Shown here piece by piece: positions 17,603-25,822 of a stretch of 35,179 bases of DNA. This DNA comes from Muribaculaceae bacterium (GTDB lineage: Bacteria > Bacteroidota > Bacteroidia > Bacteroidales > Muribaculaceae), in NCBI GenBank assembly GCA_016292745.1, contig JAEDFO010000021.1, positions 1 through 35,179 on the forward strand. The letters run 5' to 3'. Within the stretch, counting starts at the first letter, position 1. Each line of letters opens with the position of its first letter. Under the pieces are notes generated by a model. The model had not been told where the DNA came from. It made no database searches and saw only the letters and a list, made by a program, of their open reading frames with translations. Position numbers and translations under genes: made by a program.

Positions 17603-17624
17603 TCAAAACAGCTAATTAACTCTT

Positions 17625-18533
17625 ATGAGAAGTTTGCTTCTTAATATAGCAGTCGGTGCCCTGGTGGCACTGACTGCTTGTTGCACAGATAAATGTGCCG
17701 AGAACAATGAGGCCAAGAAGGATATGGGCCTGCAGCTCTATTCGATTCGTGAACTCATAGGCGACTCAGCCAAGTTTGCCGAGAACGGTGCTGCCGTACT
17801 CGATTCGCTTGCCAAGCTTGGTTACACCGAAGTGGAGACCGCCAACTACAACAATGGCAAAATCTACGGTATGGAGCCGGAAGCTTTCAAGGCAGTAGTG
17901 GAAAACGCCGGGCTGAAGGCAGTATCGACCCACACCACCTATCGTCTGAGCGACGAGGAAGTGGCCAAAGCTGACTTTACCGAAGCAATGAAGTGGTGGG
18001 ACCAGTGCATCGCTGCCCACAAGGCTGCCGGTATGGAATACATTGTGGCTCCTTCCATGCCAACACCGGCAACAGTAAAGGACCTCGATGTATGGTGCGA
18101 CTATTACAACCAGGTGGGAAAGAAGTGTGCCGATGCAGGCATGAAGTTCGGATATCACAACCACTCGTTTGAATTTACAAAAATCGAGGACCAGGTGGTA
18201 TTCTACGACTACATGATAGAGCACACCGACTCGGCTTACGTGTTCTTCGAAATGGACGTATACTGGGCTTGCATGGGCAAGGCATATCCGGTTGAATACT
18301 TCAAGAAGTATCCGGGCCGATTCCGTCTGCTTCACATCAAGGACCACTACGAGATAGGCCAGAGCGGCATGGTTGGCTTCGACGCCATCTTCAACAATGC
18401 CGAGACTGCCGGTCTTGAGCACTTGGTGGTAGAGCTCGAAGGCACTACCAGCGGCGACATCATGAAGGGCGTTGGCGAATGTGCCGAGTACCTGAAGAAT
18501 GCCCCGTTCGTAAAGGCAACTTACAGCAAATAA
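17625..18533 (+). CDS. Sugar phosphate isomerase/epimerase-like TIM barrel, lipoprotein (copy 1)
   Basis: The 302-residue protein has a lipoprotein signal (LTAC, C19), then an AP-endonuclease-2/xylose-isomerase-like TIM barrel. Motifs are GLQLYSIRELIGD, E71 on an early strand (EVETANY), FGYHNHSFEF, FFEMDVYW, LHIKDH and LVVELEG, which together can hold a divalent metal. Despite the family name, exported members do not act on sugar phosphates. In clusters with Gfo/Idh/MocA and DUF1080 proteins they are candidates for lyase, hydratase or epimerase steps on keto-glycosides. A perfect terminator follows 13 bases after the stop, and a close paralogue comes next. Confidence 0.87.
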   Translation: MRSLLLNIAVGALVALTACCTDKCAENNEAKKDMGLQLYSIRELIGDSAKFAENGAAVLDSLAKLGYTEVETANYNNGKIYGMEPEAFKAVVENAGLKAVSTHTTYRLSDEEVAKADFTEAMKWWDQCIAAHKAAGMEYIVAPSMPTPATVKDLDVWCDYYNQVGKKCADAGMKFGYHNHSFEFTKIEDQVVFYDYMIEHTDSAYVFFEMDVYWACMGKAYPVEYFKKYPGRFRLLHIKDHYEIGQSGMVGFDAIFNNAETAGLEHLVVELEGTTSGDIMKGVGECAEYLKNAPFVKATYSK

Positions 18534-18546
18534 TCAACTGCAATAT

Positions 18547-18586
18547 AAATAATGCCCGGTTAAAAGGCTGGGCATTATTTGTTTTT
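18547..18586 (+). terminator. Strong internal rho-independent terminator
   Basis: AAATAATGCCC at 18547-18557 pairs perfectly with GGGCATTATTT at 18570-18580 (11 bp, extendable by a G-T and a G-C pair), followed by GTTTTT. It separates the first five genes from the second isomerase-like gene and tatC. I see no TAnnTTTG promoter between it and 18623, so the downstream genes may depend on read-through or on a promoter I cannot recognise. Confidence 0.85.
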
Positions 18587-18622
18587 GCTAAACCGTCAAC
18601 AACCCGATAATCAGAACTTATA

Positions 18623-19528
18623 ATGAAACGCATCTTATTTCAATCAATCATAGCAGTGCTCGCCCTTACGGCAATGCTTATGCCGGTTGAAGCCCAGGCT
18701 GCAGGGAAAAAGCAGATTGGGCTGCAACTCTATTCGGTGGGCAACCTCATAGGCGACTCAGCCAAATTTGCACAGAACGCTCCAAAGGTGCTTGCAGAGA
18801 TAGCCAAGATGGGCTACACCGATGTGCAGCCCTCGTATGCCAGCTATCGCGACGGCAAGATTTACGGTATGCAGCCCGAAGCATTCAAGGCAGTGGTAGA
18901 GCAAGCCGGGCTGAAGTGCACCTCGACGCATGCCGGACGAAGCCTTAACAAGAAGGAGATTGAATCGGGCGATTTCAGCGAAGCTCTGAAATGGTGGGAC
19001 AAATGTATAGCCACCCACAAGGCTGCCGGAATAGAATATGTGGTGATACCGAGCATGCCAGTGCCCACAACGCTAAGCGAGCTTGAGGTGTGCTGCCGCT
19101 TCTACAATGAAGTGGGACAGCGTTGCCGCGAAGCCGGCATAAAATTCGGCTATCACAACCATTCGAGCGAATTTGTGAAGATTGAGGGCACATTGATGTA
19201 CGACTATATGCTCGAGCACATCGACAGCGAGAACATGTTCTTTGAGATGGATGTGTACTGGGCAGTAATAGGCAAGGCGAGCCCAGTCGACTATTTCAAC
19301 AAATATCCTGGACGTTTCACCATACTCCATATCAAGGACCGCCGTGAAATAGGCCAAAGCGGCATGGTGGGCTTTGATGCCATCTTCAACAACGCCAAGA
19401 CAGCAGGAATGAAGCTGTATATGGTTGAGATGGAAGCCAGCACCAGCGGCGATATGCTTCAGGGCGTGCGCGAAAGCATCGAGTATCTGAAGAAAGCCCC
19501 GTTTGTAAAGAAAACGTATCTGAAATAA
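18623..19528 (+). CDS. Sugar phosphate isomerase/epimerase-like TIM barrel, exported (copy 2)
   Basis: The 301-residue protein is a clear paralogue of the preceding gene, with long shared stretches such as GKIYGM, KFGYHNHS, FFEMDVYWA, GQSGMVGFDAIFNN and an identical domain extent. Its signal differs: a cleavable SPI peptide (cut near VEAQA-A, about 26) without a lipobox Cys, so it should be soluble in the periplasm. The early-strand Glu of copy 1 (E71) is Gln here (Q69, DVQPSY), while the other metal-site motifs are kept. This suggests a related but distinct reaction in the same pathway. It lies after the internal terminator and 69 bases before tatC. Confidence 0.87.
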   Translation: MKRILFQSIIAVLALTAMLMPVEAQAAGKKQIGLQLYSVGNLIGDSAKFAQNAPKVLAEIAKMGYTDVQPSYASYRDGKIYGMQPEAFKAVVEQAGLKCTSTHAGRSLNKKEIESGDFSEALKWWDKCIATHKAAGIEYVVIPSMPVPTTLSELEVCCRFYNEVGQRCREAGIKFGYHNHSSEFVKIEGTLMYDYMLEHIDSENMFFEMDVYWAVIGKASPVDYFNKYPGRFTILHIKDRREIGQSGMVGFDAIFNNAKTAGMKLYMVEMEASTSGDMLQGVRESIEYLKKAPFVKKTYLK

Positions 19529-19597
19529 TCCCCGCCCGAGGCAAAGGGCGTAGCCGGCGGCACAGTGCATCCGGAAACCATAGATAATAAAAAGCAT

Positions 19598-20458
19598 ATG
19601 TCAACCGAAAACAAGCATAACGACGACGAAGAGGAAGAAGAAGGCGGGATGACCTTTTGGGACCATCTCGAAGTGCTCCGCTGGGCCATATTCCGCATAG
19701 GAATATACATGGTGGTGAGCTTTGCAGTGGTGTTTGTGTCGATGCCTTACATCTTCGACCAGTATATCCTTGCACCCACCAGCGGTGATTTCTTTGTGTA
19801 TCGCTGGCTCGACGAAATCAGCCATGGGCTACTGAACTTCGGAGGCGACTTTAAGGTGGATATCATCAACATCAACGTAACGTCGCAGTTCATGACCCAC
19901 ATAAGCACCTCGCTGTATCTGGCAGTGGTGCTTGCATTCCCCTACATAGTGTTCGAGCTATGGCGGTTTATCCGGCCGGCACTGTTCGACAACGAGCTGA
20001 AGAACGTGAAGATGGCCTTTATGGGAGGCACGCTGATGTTCTATCTGGGCTGTGCTGTGGGCTATCTGCTGGTGTTCCCGTTCACATTCCGGTTTCTCAC
20101 CACCTACGAGCTGAGCGCCTCAATCGTGAACCAGATTAACCTGTCGTCGTATATCGACAACTTCATCATGCTCATCATGGTGATGGGCATAGTGTTTGAG
20201 ATGCCGTTGGTGGCATGGCTGCTGTCGTGTCTGGGATTAATCAACAAAGCGATGCTGAAGAAGTATCGCCGACATGCCGTGGCCATCCTGATGGTTCTTG
20301 CCGCCCTGATTACGCCATCGGGCGACCCGTTCACCATGATGCTGGTGTTCGTTCCGCTCTACATGCTGTATGAGCTGTCGATAAAGGTGGTAAAGAAACG
20401 CCAGAGCGACGATGAGGATGAAGAAGAAACCTCAACCGCCTTGACAACCAAAGACTAA
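19598..20458 (+). CDS. tatC: Twin-arginine translocase subunit TatC
   Basis: The 286-residue integral membrane protein has an acidic N-terminal extension (DDEEEEE), the conserved MTFWDHLEVLR entry motif of the signal-binding face, and about six hydrophobic segments. Further TatC motifs are the FELWRFIRPAL loop, the VFEMPLVAWLL helix and the ALITPSGDPFTM segment. I chose the ATG at 19598, followed by STEN, over a GTG eleven codons upstream because typical TatC N-termini are short. TatC recognises the RR signal peptide, and its probable client is the oxidoreductase at 15197. A strong terminator follows, closing the cluster. Confidence 0.94.
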   Translation: MSTENKHNDDEEEEEGGMTFWDHLEVLRWAIFRIGIYMVVSFAVVFVSMPYIFDQYILAPTSGDFFVYRWLDEISHGLLNFGGDFKVDIININVTSQFMTHISTSLYLAVVLAFPYIVFELWRFIRPALFDNELKNVKMAFMGGTLMFYLGCAVGYLLVFPFTFRFLTTYELSASIVNQINLSSYIDNFIMLIMVMGIVFEMPLVAWLLSCLGLINKAMLKKYRRHAVAILMVLAALITPSGDPFTMMLVFVPLYMLYELSIKVVKKRQSDDEDEEETSTALTTKD

Positions 20459-20495
20459 GAGCCATCAGCCTGTATTAGGAGGCAAAACAACGTAT

Positions 20496-20547
20496 AATTG
20501 TGGTGAATAACCGTAATTCCTCGGTTAATCACCACAATTTGTTTTTG
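20496..20547 (+). terminator. Rho-independent terminator after tatC
   Basis: An 18-base arm at 20496-20513 (AATTGTGGTGAATAACCG) pairs with 20522-20539 with a single mismatch and an 8-base loop. TGTTTTTG follows directly. The T-rich end overlaps the -33 region of the next promoter. Confidence 0.82.
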
Positions 20548-20570
20548 TTAGACACTTTCTATTATATTTG
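20538..20570 (+). promoter_or_regulatory. Bacteroidetes promoter of the amylase gene
   Basis: TATATTTG at 20563-20570 matches the -7 consensus exactly. TTTG at 20538-20541 lies 21 bases upstream; another TTTG at 20544-20547 is 15 bases upstream. The predicted transcript start is near 20577, leaving a leader of about 55 bases. Confidence 0.7.
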
Positions 20571-20631
20571 CAACATTGAATGAAACCTATACATTATTGC
20601 TTATTGTCAATCCTAATTACAGAAACAAGAG

Positions 20632-23600
20632 ATGATTAAAAGATTTATCACCAACATTCTACTTGGCACAATTGCAGCATTTTGCGCCTTGCCGGCACAA
20701 TCGGGCACATTTGTGGGCGAGCGGTCGGATTTCCGCGACGAAACAGTGTATTTTACGATAACCACCCGTTTCTATGACGGCGACCCAAAGAACAATGTGC
20801 TGTGCTGGGACAACACAGGCGAACAGATAAGAACCAATGACCCATGCTGGCGCGGCGACTTCAAGGGGCTTATCGAGAAACTCGACTATATCAAAGCTCT
20901 TGGATTTACAGCCATATGGATTACGCCTGTGGTGCAGAATGCATCGGGCTACGACTATCACGGCTACCATGCCATGGACTTCTCGAAGGTTGACCTCCGC
21001 TACGAAAGCCATATCGACCAAGGTTCGGACGAGGATGTTACATTCCAGAGCCTAATCGATGCAGCGCATGCCAAGGGGATGAAGATTATACTCGACATTG
21101 TGCTGAACCACACCGGCAACTTCGGCGAGGAACACTTATGCAAACTATTCACCCGCAGCAACAAAATCTGCAATCAAGCGTTGATAACGGCATCTATTAT
21201 TCCGGAAGAGAGCAAGCTCGGGGCCGACTACAACGACGTGAAAGGCTCAATGCAGCATAGTCGTCGCCTGTCGTGGATGAAAAACATCAACGGAGAGAAC
21301 CTCGACACCCACAACTACTGGCATCATCTGGGCACCAATTGGAACTGGGACTACCCATCACGTTGGTGGGGCCAGATTGCAGGCGACTGCGTTGACCTGA
21401 ACACCGAGAACCCTGCCGTGAGCCAATATTTGGTGGAGTGCTACGGCAAATTCATCGAGATGGGCGTTGACGGCTTCCGTATCGACACCACCGGCCACAT
21501 TTCACGCCTTACGTTCAACACCTCGTTTATTCCGCAGTTTCTGGAACTGGGCGAGCAATACAAATCGAAACGCCTTAACCAATGCCCGTTCTACATGTTT
21601 GGCGAATGCTGTTCACGCTACAGCCAAGTGACATATCGCGACCAGCCCAACTTGTCGCCCTACTTCTACACTTGGCAATCGCCTGAAGACATCCTCGATA
21701 ATTGGGAATACGATGCATCGTGGTGGGACGAACAGGTGATTTTTGAGACGACCGAGCCAGTGGGCAACATGGAGTTGTGTCTTGAGGAACCGAGCGTAAA
21801 AAAGACATCGAACAACGTGTATATGGAAAACGGAGCATGGCACGAACCCGACTACACCGAATCGTCGGGCTTTAACGTCATCGACTTCCCTATGCACTAC
21901 AACTTCAACAATGCCTCAAACGCAATACGGATAGCCAAGGAAGGCGACTCGTACTATAACGACGCAACGTATAACTTGGTATACGTAGACTCACATGACT
22001 ATTCACCGCAAGATTATATCCGCTTTAACGGCGGCACCGAGCAATGGGCCGAGAACCTGTCGCTGATGTTCACCTTCCGCGGCATCCCATGCATCTACTA
22101 TGGCTCGGAGGTTGAATTCCAGAAAGGAAAGAAAATAGACAACGGCACCATCGGCCCGCTGTCTGAAACCGGCCGTGCATATTTCGGCCAATATCTTGAA
22201 GGAGACGTTACAGCGAGCGACTTCGGCAAATACTCCGCCTCGGGGAACGTAGCCACAACGCTTAACGGCGACCTTTCGCAGCACATTCGCCGCCTGAATC
22301 TTATCCGTGCAGCAGTTCCGGCATTGAGGAAGGGGCAATACACATTCGACGGCTGTACAGCGAGCGGCGGCTATGCCTTCAAGCGCGCCTACAAGGAAAG
22401 CTATGCACTGGTTGCATTGAACGGCGGCGCCACATTCAGCGACGTTCCGGCAGGCAACTACGTTGATATAGTAACCGGAGAGTCGTACAGCCCCAGTAAC
22501 GGCACCATCACTGTCAGCGCACCCACCAACAAGGGCCAGCTTCGTGTTCTGGTAAAGGACTGGAGTGGCGGAAAAGTGGGCGAAGACGGCCAATTCATCT
22601 ACACCACCACTCCAGTGGCCAAAGGTGGCGAGGTAACATTCACCGACCCTGGAGCGACATTCTGGTATGGACCAGATGATGCACTGGGCAGACCAATGGT
22701 AACTCTGTCGAATGAAGGAGGAAAATTCAAGACCGACTTCATCACAATAACAGCCGCGCTTAATGAAATAGCTACCGAAGGATGGGTTAAAGTGGGCGAC
22801 GGAGCCCGTATGGACCTCACACCGGGCAATCCAGTCAACATCACCATAGGTGCCGACATGAACTATGGCGAAAGCATAGAACTCACATGGGAAGCAACGG
22901 GTGACGGCAATACGACAACTGGCAGTGCCACCTACACCAAGGCCGACCCGAACTCTGCTTTCACTATTTATGTAACCTCCGACACTGCACCTTACTTCTA
23001 CATATGGCATACCAGCGAATCGGGCACAACAGAGCTAAACGGAGTCTGGCCGGGCAAACAACTTGATAAATCGGTGGAAATAGACGGACGCACATTCTAC
23101 TATTACACCGTCTACGATATAGAATCGGTAAACTTCATATTCAACAACGGTGAAGGCCGCCAGACGTCCGACATAAAGAACGTTAGCGAGGACAGCTATT
23201 ATGAATGGGATGGCAACAGCGGCTACACACAGCTTTACGACGTTGAATATGTGGATGGGCCGGCGGTAAAGGTGACACCACGCGGAGGCAACTTCGTTGG
23301 AACCGTCGATGTTAAGCTCGCCGCCAACAGCATCACCACATCGGCATGGTACAAAATTGGAGATGTTGGCACCACCGTAAACTTCACTGATCCAGTCACC
23401 GTCACTCTCGGTGCCGACATGGCCGATGGCGAATCGGTTACCGTATATTGGGGAGCATCTAATGCCAAAGAGACGAGAACCGGACATGCGACATTCACCA
23501 AAACCGCAGCACCAACAGAACATGTCGTCAGAATCTTCTTCGACAATTCGCAATCGAAATGGTCGAATGTCAATGCATACATTTATCTCACACAATGCCT

Positions 23601-23931
23601 TGGCCCGTGGCCTGGAACGGCAATGACGCTTGACAGCGAAACCGGCATGTACAGCCTCACATTCACCACTACAGAGGACCCGTCGACCCTGTTTGTGATT
23701 TTCAACAACGGTTCAGGGATTCAGACCGGCGACAATGTTGTGGTTCGCCACAACGGCATCTATAACACGAAAGGCGATACCGGAGCCACCGGCGTGGAGA
23801 GCCTACAGATTGACCGTGACAATCAGCCGGTTGAAATCTACAATCTTCAGGGCATCAGAGTAGAGAACCCGCAACATGGATGTATCTACATAGTCAAGCA
23901 AGGCAGCAAATCGGCATTGCGCCGATTGTAA
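20632..23931 (+). CDS. GH13 alpha-amylase with CBM26-like modules, secreted
   Basis: This 1099-residue protein has a signal peptide (cut near PAQSG, about 24). The GH13 barrel shows region I DIVLNHTG (about 155), region II GFRIDTTG (nucleophile Asp, about 284), region III FGECCSR (acid Glu, about 325) and region IV VDSHDY (about 452), the last with Ser in place of the common Asn. A beta domain ends near 625. Two chitobiase-C-like sandwich repeats (about 650-770 and 875-960) alternate with two CBM26-like starch-binding modules (about 777-870, with WPGK and FIFNNGEGRQT; about 963-1048, with WPGT and VIFNNGSGIQT). The tail, YNLQGIRV then GCIYIVKQGSK, looks like a type IX-like sorting signal. It should bind and cut starch at the cell surface. 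No SusC/D pair is nearby. Confidence 0.92.
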   Translation: MIKRFITNILLGTIAAFCALPAQSGTFVGERSDFRDETVYFTITTRFYDGDPKNNVLCWDNTGEQIRTNDPCWRGDFKGLIEKLDYIKALGFTAIWITPVVQNASGYDYHGYHAMDFSKVDLRYESHIDQGSDEDVTFQSLIDAAHAKGMKIILDIVLNHTGNFGEEHLCKLFTRSNKICNQALITASIIPEESKLGADYNDVKGSMQHSRRLSWMKNINGENLDTHNYWHHLGTNWNWDYPSRWWGQIAGDCVDLNTENPAVSQYLVECYGKFIEMGVDGFRIDTTGHISRLTFNTSFIPQFLELGEQYKSKRLNQCPFYMFGECCSRYSQVTYRDQPNLSPYFYTWQSPEDILDNWEYDASWWDEQVIFETTEPVGNMELCLEEPSVKKTSNNVYMENGAWHEPDYTESSGFNVIDFPMHYNFNNASNAIRIAKEGDSYYNDATYNLVYVDSHDYSPQDYIRFNGGTEQWAENLSLMFTFRGIPCIYYGSEVEFQKGKKIDNGTIGPLSETGRAYFGQYLEGDVTASDFGKYSASGNVATTLNGDLSQHIRRLNLIRAAVPALRKGQYTFDGCTASGGYAFKRAYKESYALVALNGGATFSDVPAGNYVDIVTGESYSPSNGTITVSAPTNKGQLRVLVKDWSGGKVGEDGQFIYTTTPVAKGGEVTFTDPGATFWYGPDDALGRPMVTLSNEGGKFKTDFITITAALNEIATEGWVKVGDGARMDLTPGNPVNITIGADMNYGESIELTWEATGDGNTTTGSATYTKADPNSAFTIYVTSDTAPYFYIWHTSESGTTELNGVWPGKQLDKSVEIDGRTFYYYTVYDIESVNFIFNNGEGRQTSDIKNVSEDSYYEWDGNSGYTQLYDVEYVDGPAVKVTPRGGNFVGTVDVKLAANSITTSAWYKIGDVGTTVNFTDPVTVTLGADMADGESVTVYWGASNAKETRTGHATFTKTAAPTEHVVRIFFDNSQSKWSNVNAYIYLTQCLGPWPGTAMTLDSETGMYSLTFTTTEDPSTLFVIFNNGSGIQTGDNVVVRHNGIYNTKGDTGATGVESLQIDRDNQPVEIYNLQGIRVENPQHGCIYIVKQGSKSALRRL

Positions 23932-23958
23932 GCGGCATTGTGACATCGTAAACAGCGA

Positions 23959-23987
23959 AGCCTCGGCCATAATGGTCGGGGCTTTTT
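23959..23987 (+). terminator. Rho-independent terminator after the amylase gene
   Basis: AGCCTCGGCCA (23959-23969) pairs with TGGTCGGGGCT (23973-23983) through G-C, A-T and two G-T pairs around a 3-base loop, followed by TTTT. Confidence 0.75.
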
Positions 23988-24069
23988 CATGTATCGATTA
24001 ACTTGATTAATGAAAATGCCGATAGATGAATGGAGATTGATTTTATTTAACAAAAGGGCGGAAGGTTTT

Positions 24070-24102
24070 TTTGTGATTTATAGAGCAATAGCAGTATCTT
24101 TG
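24070..24102 (+). promoter_or_regulatory. Bacteroidetes promoter of the DHH phosphoesterase gene
   Basis: TTTG at 24070-24073 and TATCTTTG at 24095-24102 are 21 bases apart. The ATG at 24123 lies only 20 bases downstream of the -7 box, so the leader would be very short. Confidence 0.72.
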
Positions 24103-24122
24103 CAAATCATACATATCACTGA

Positions 24123-25139
24123 ATGCTGACCAAGATAATAAAGGAGACAGAAATAGAGGCTTTGCGTAAGGTATTAGCCGAGAGCGAGCGTATAGTAATC
24201 ACATGCCATGTGTCGCCCGACGGCGATGCAATAGGGTCGTCGCTGGCGCTGTATCATCTGCTTCGCGACCTTGGCAAGAATGTAAACGTCATAACACCGG
24301 ACATGCCGTTGCTTAGCCTTCGGTTTCTGCAAGGATGGAAGGAAATAATCCCGTTTACGAAATATGGCGACTTCGGGACTCAGCTCATCCATGATTCCGA
24401 CCTGATATTCTGCCTCGACTTCAATTCGCTTTACCGAGTTGACCGGATGCGCGACACTTTGATGGCATCGAAGGCACGTAAGGTATTGATTGACCATCAT
24501 CTTGGGCCGGAGCCTTTTGCAGATGTGATGATATCGTATCCGAAGATGTCGTCGACGTGCGAGCTACTGTTTCGAGTGATATGCCGTCTTGGGCTGTTCA
24601 ACGAGGTATCACGCACGTGTGCCGAGTGCATCACCACCGGGATGATGACCGATACCGGCAATTTCTCGTACAACTCCAACAATCCCGATTTGTATATCAT
24701 CTTGTCGGAGCTGATAAAGAAGGGCGTCGACAAGGACCGCATCTACACCCTTGCCATGAACACCAGCTCGGAGGACCGAGTGCGGCTGCTTGGCTATGCC
24801 ATGAGCGAGAAGATGAAGGTGTTTCCTGAATATAAGGCAGCTCTGATAACGCTTACGCAGGACGAGCTTCAGCGCTTCAACTATCGGAAGGGCGACACAG
24901 AGAGCCTTGTCAACATACCGTTGAGCATTCCGGAGGTGCAGTGGTCGGTGTTTATGCGAGAGGAGCCTGAATATATAAAGGTATCGGCTCGGTCGCAGGG
25001 CGAGTTTGCGGTGAACCGTCTGTGTGAGACATATTTCAGCGGAGGAGGCCACAAGAATGCAGCCGGAGGCGAATACCGAGGCAGTATGCAGCAAGCCATC
25101 GACACGTATATGTCGATACTTGACACATTGAAGAAATAA
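24123..25139 (+). CDS. DHH/DHHA1 phosphoesterase, NrnA-like oligoribonuclease / pAp phosphatase
   Basis: The 338-residue cytoplasmic protein has an N-terminal DHH domain with SPDGDAIGSS (metal-binding Asp pair), the DFNSLYRVD Asp and the DHH triad in LIDHHLG. The DHHA1 substrate-binding domain ends in the GGGHKNAAGG loop. This is the NrnA layout and length: degradation of 2-5-base RNA (nanoRNA) and often 3',5'-pAp. It is the first gene after a promoter and is followed by a DUF4827 lipoprotein and glmM, an order I recall from other Bacteroidales. Which substrate dominates is not visible. Confidence 0.9.
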   Translation: MLTKIIKETEIEALRKVLAESERIVITCHVSPDGDAIGSSLALYHLLRDLGKNVNVITPDMPLLSLRFLQGWKEIIPFTKYGDFGTQLIHDSDLIFCLDFNSLYRVDRMRDTLMASKARKVLIDHHLGPEPFADVMISYPKMSSTCELLFRVICRLGLFNEVSRTCAECITTGMMTDTGNFSYNSNNPDLYIILSELIKKGVDKDRIYTLAMNTSSEDRVRLLGYAMSEKMKVFPEYKAALITLTQDELQRFNYRKGDTESLVNIPLSIPEVQWSVFMREEPEYIKVSARSQGEFAVNRLCETYFSGGGHKNAAGGEYRGSMQQAIDTYMSILDTLKK

Positions 25140-25171
25140 CATCGAAAAAAACATAGAATATCCATTAGACA

Positions 25172-25759
25172 ATGAAAGTTAGACTACAAAGCATCAATAC
25201 CCTAATAGCAGCATTTGCAGCAGCGCTGATGATGAGTACAACATCGTGCTCCGACAACAAGAGCTATGCCGAATATCTCGAGGACGAGCAGAAGGCCGTT
25301 AACCTGTATCTGTCGGACCATCGAGTGATAGCCGAGATACCGGCCGATACGGTGTTTGAGTATGGCGAGGATGCACCGTTCTATCAGCTTGACGAGGACG
25401 GGAATGTGTTTATGCAGGTAATAGAGCCGGGCGACCGTGAGAATAACCGCGTGAAGGACGACCAGGAGATATATTTCCGATTTACACGCCGTAGCCTCAT
25501 CAGCCTTGCCAATTACGGTACAGCAGCCGAGGAAGGAAATGCCGACGACATGGGATATGGCTCTATGTCGTTCAGATATAACAACTATACGTTGGAGTCG
25601 ACATCGCAGTATGGCTACGGCATCCAGATGCCGTTGGCTTATCTGGGCATCGATTGCGTGGTTAACCTTATTGTAAAGTCGCAATACGGATTCTCAGAAG
25701 AGATTGCCAATGTGATTCCGTATCTTTACCGCATACGCTACTACAAGGGGAAGATTTGA
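25172..25759 (+). CDS. DUF4827 family lipoprotein
   Basis: The 195-residue product has a lipoprotein signal (STTSC, lipidation at C26) followed by one compact alpha/beta domain. It matches my recollection of DUF4827, a Bacteroidales-restricted family found between the DHH phosphoesterase and phosphoglucosamine mutase genes. Visible features are the Asp/Glu-rich N-terminal helix (YAEYLEDEQKAVNLYL), GEDAPFYQLDEDGNVFMQV and a closing IPYLYRIRYYKGKI strand. No catalytic motif is recognisable and function is unknown. It starts 32 bases after the upstream stop, so co-transcription is likely. Confidence 0.75.
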   Translation: MKVRLQSINTLIAAFAAALMMSTTSCSDNKSYAEYLEDEQKAVNLYLSDHRVIAEIPADTVFEYGEDAPFYQLDEDGNVFMQVIEPGDRENNRVKDDQEIYFRFTRRSLISLANYGTAAEEGNADDMGYGSMSFRYNNYTLESTSQYGYGIQMPLAYLGIDCVVNLIVKSQYGFSEEIANVIPYLYRIRYYKGKI

Positions 25760-25822
25760 CCTTAAGATATAGCATAATAACCTGATTAACACCTATTTTA
25801 TAATAGTAAAAGAAATAAAATT

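Noticed and set aside
22003..23010. 335-codon open frame on the minus strand
   Set aside because: It is antisense to the amylase gene across GH13 and sandwich domains and is Cys/Val/Gly-rich without a fold signature.
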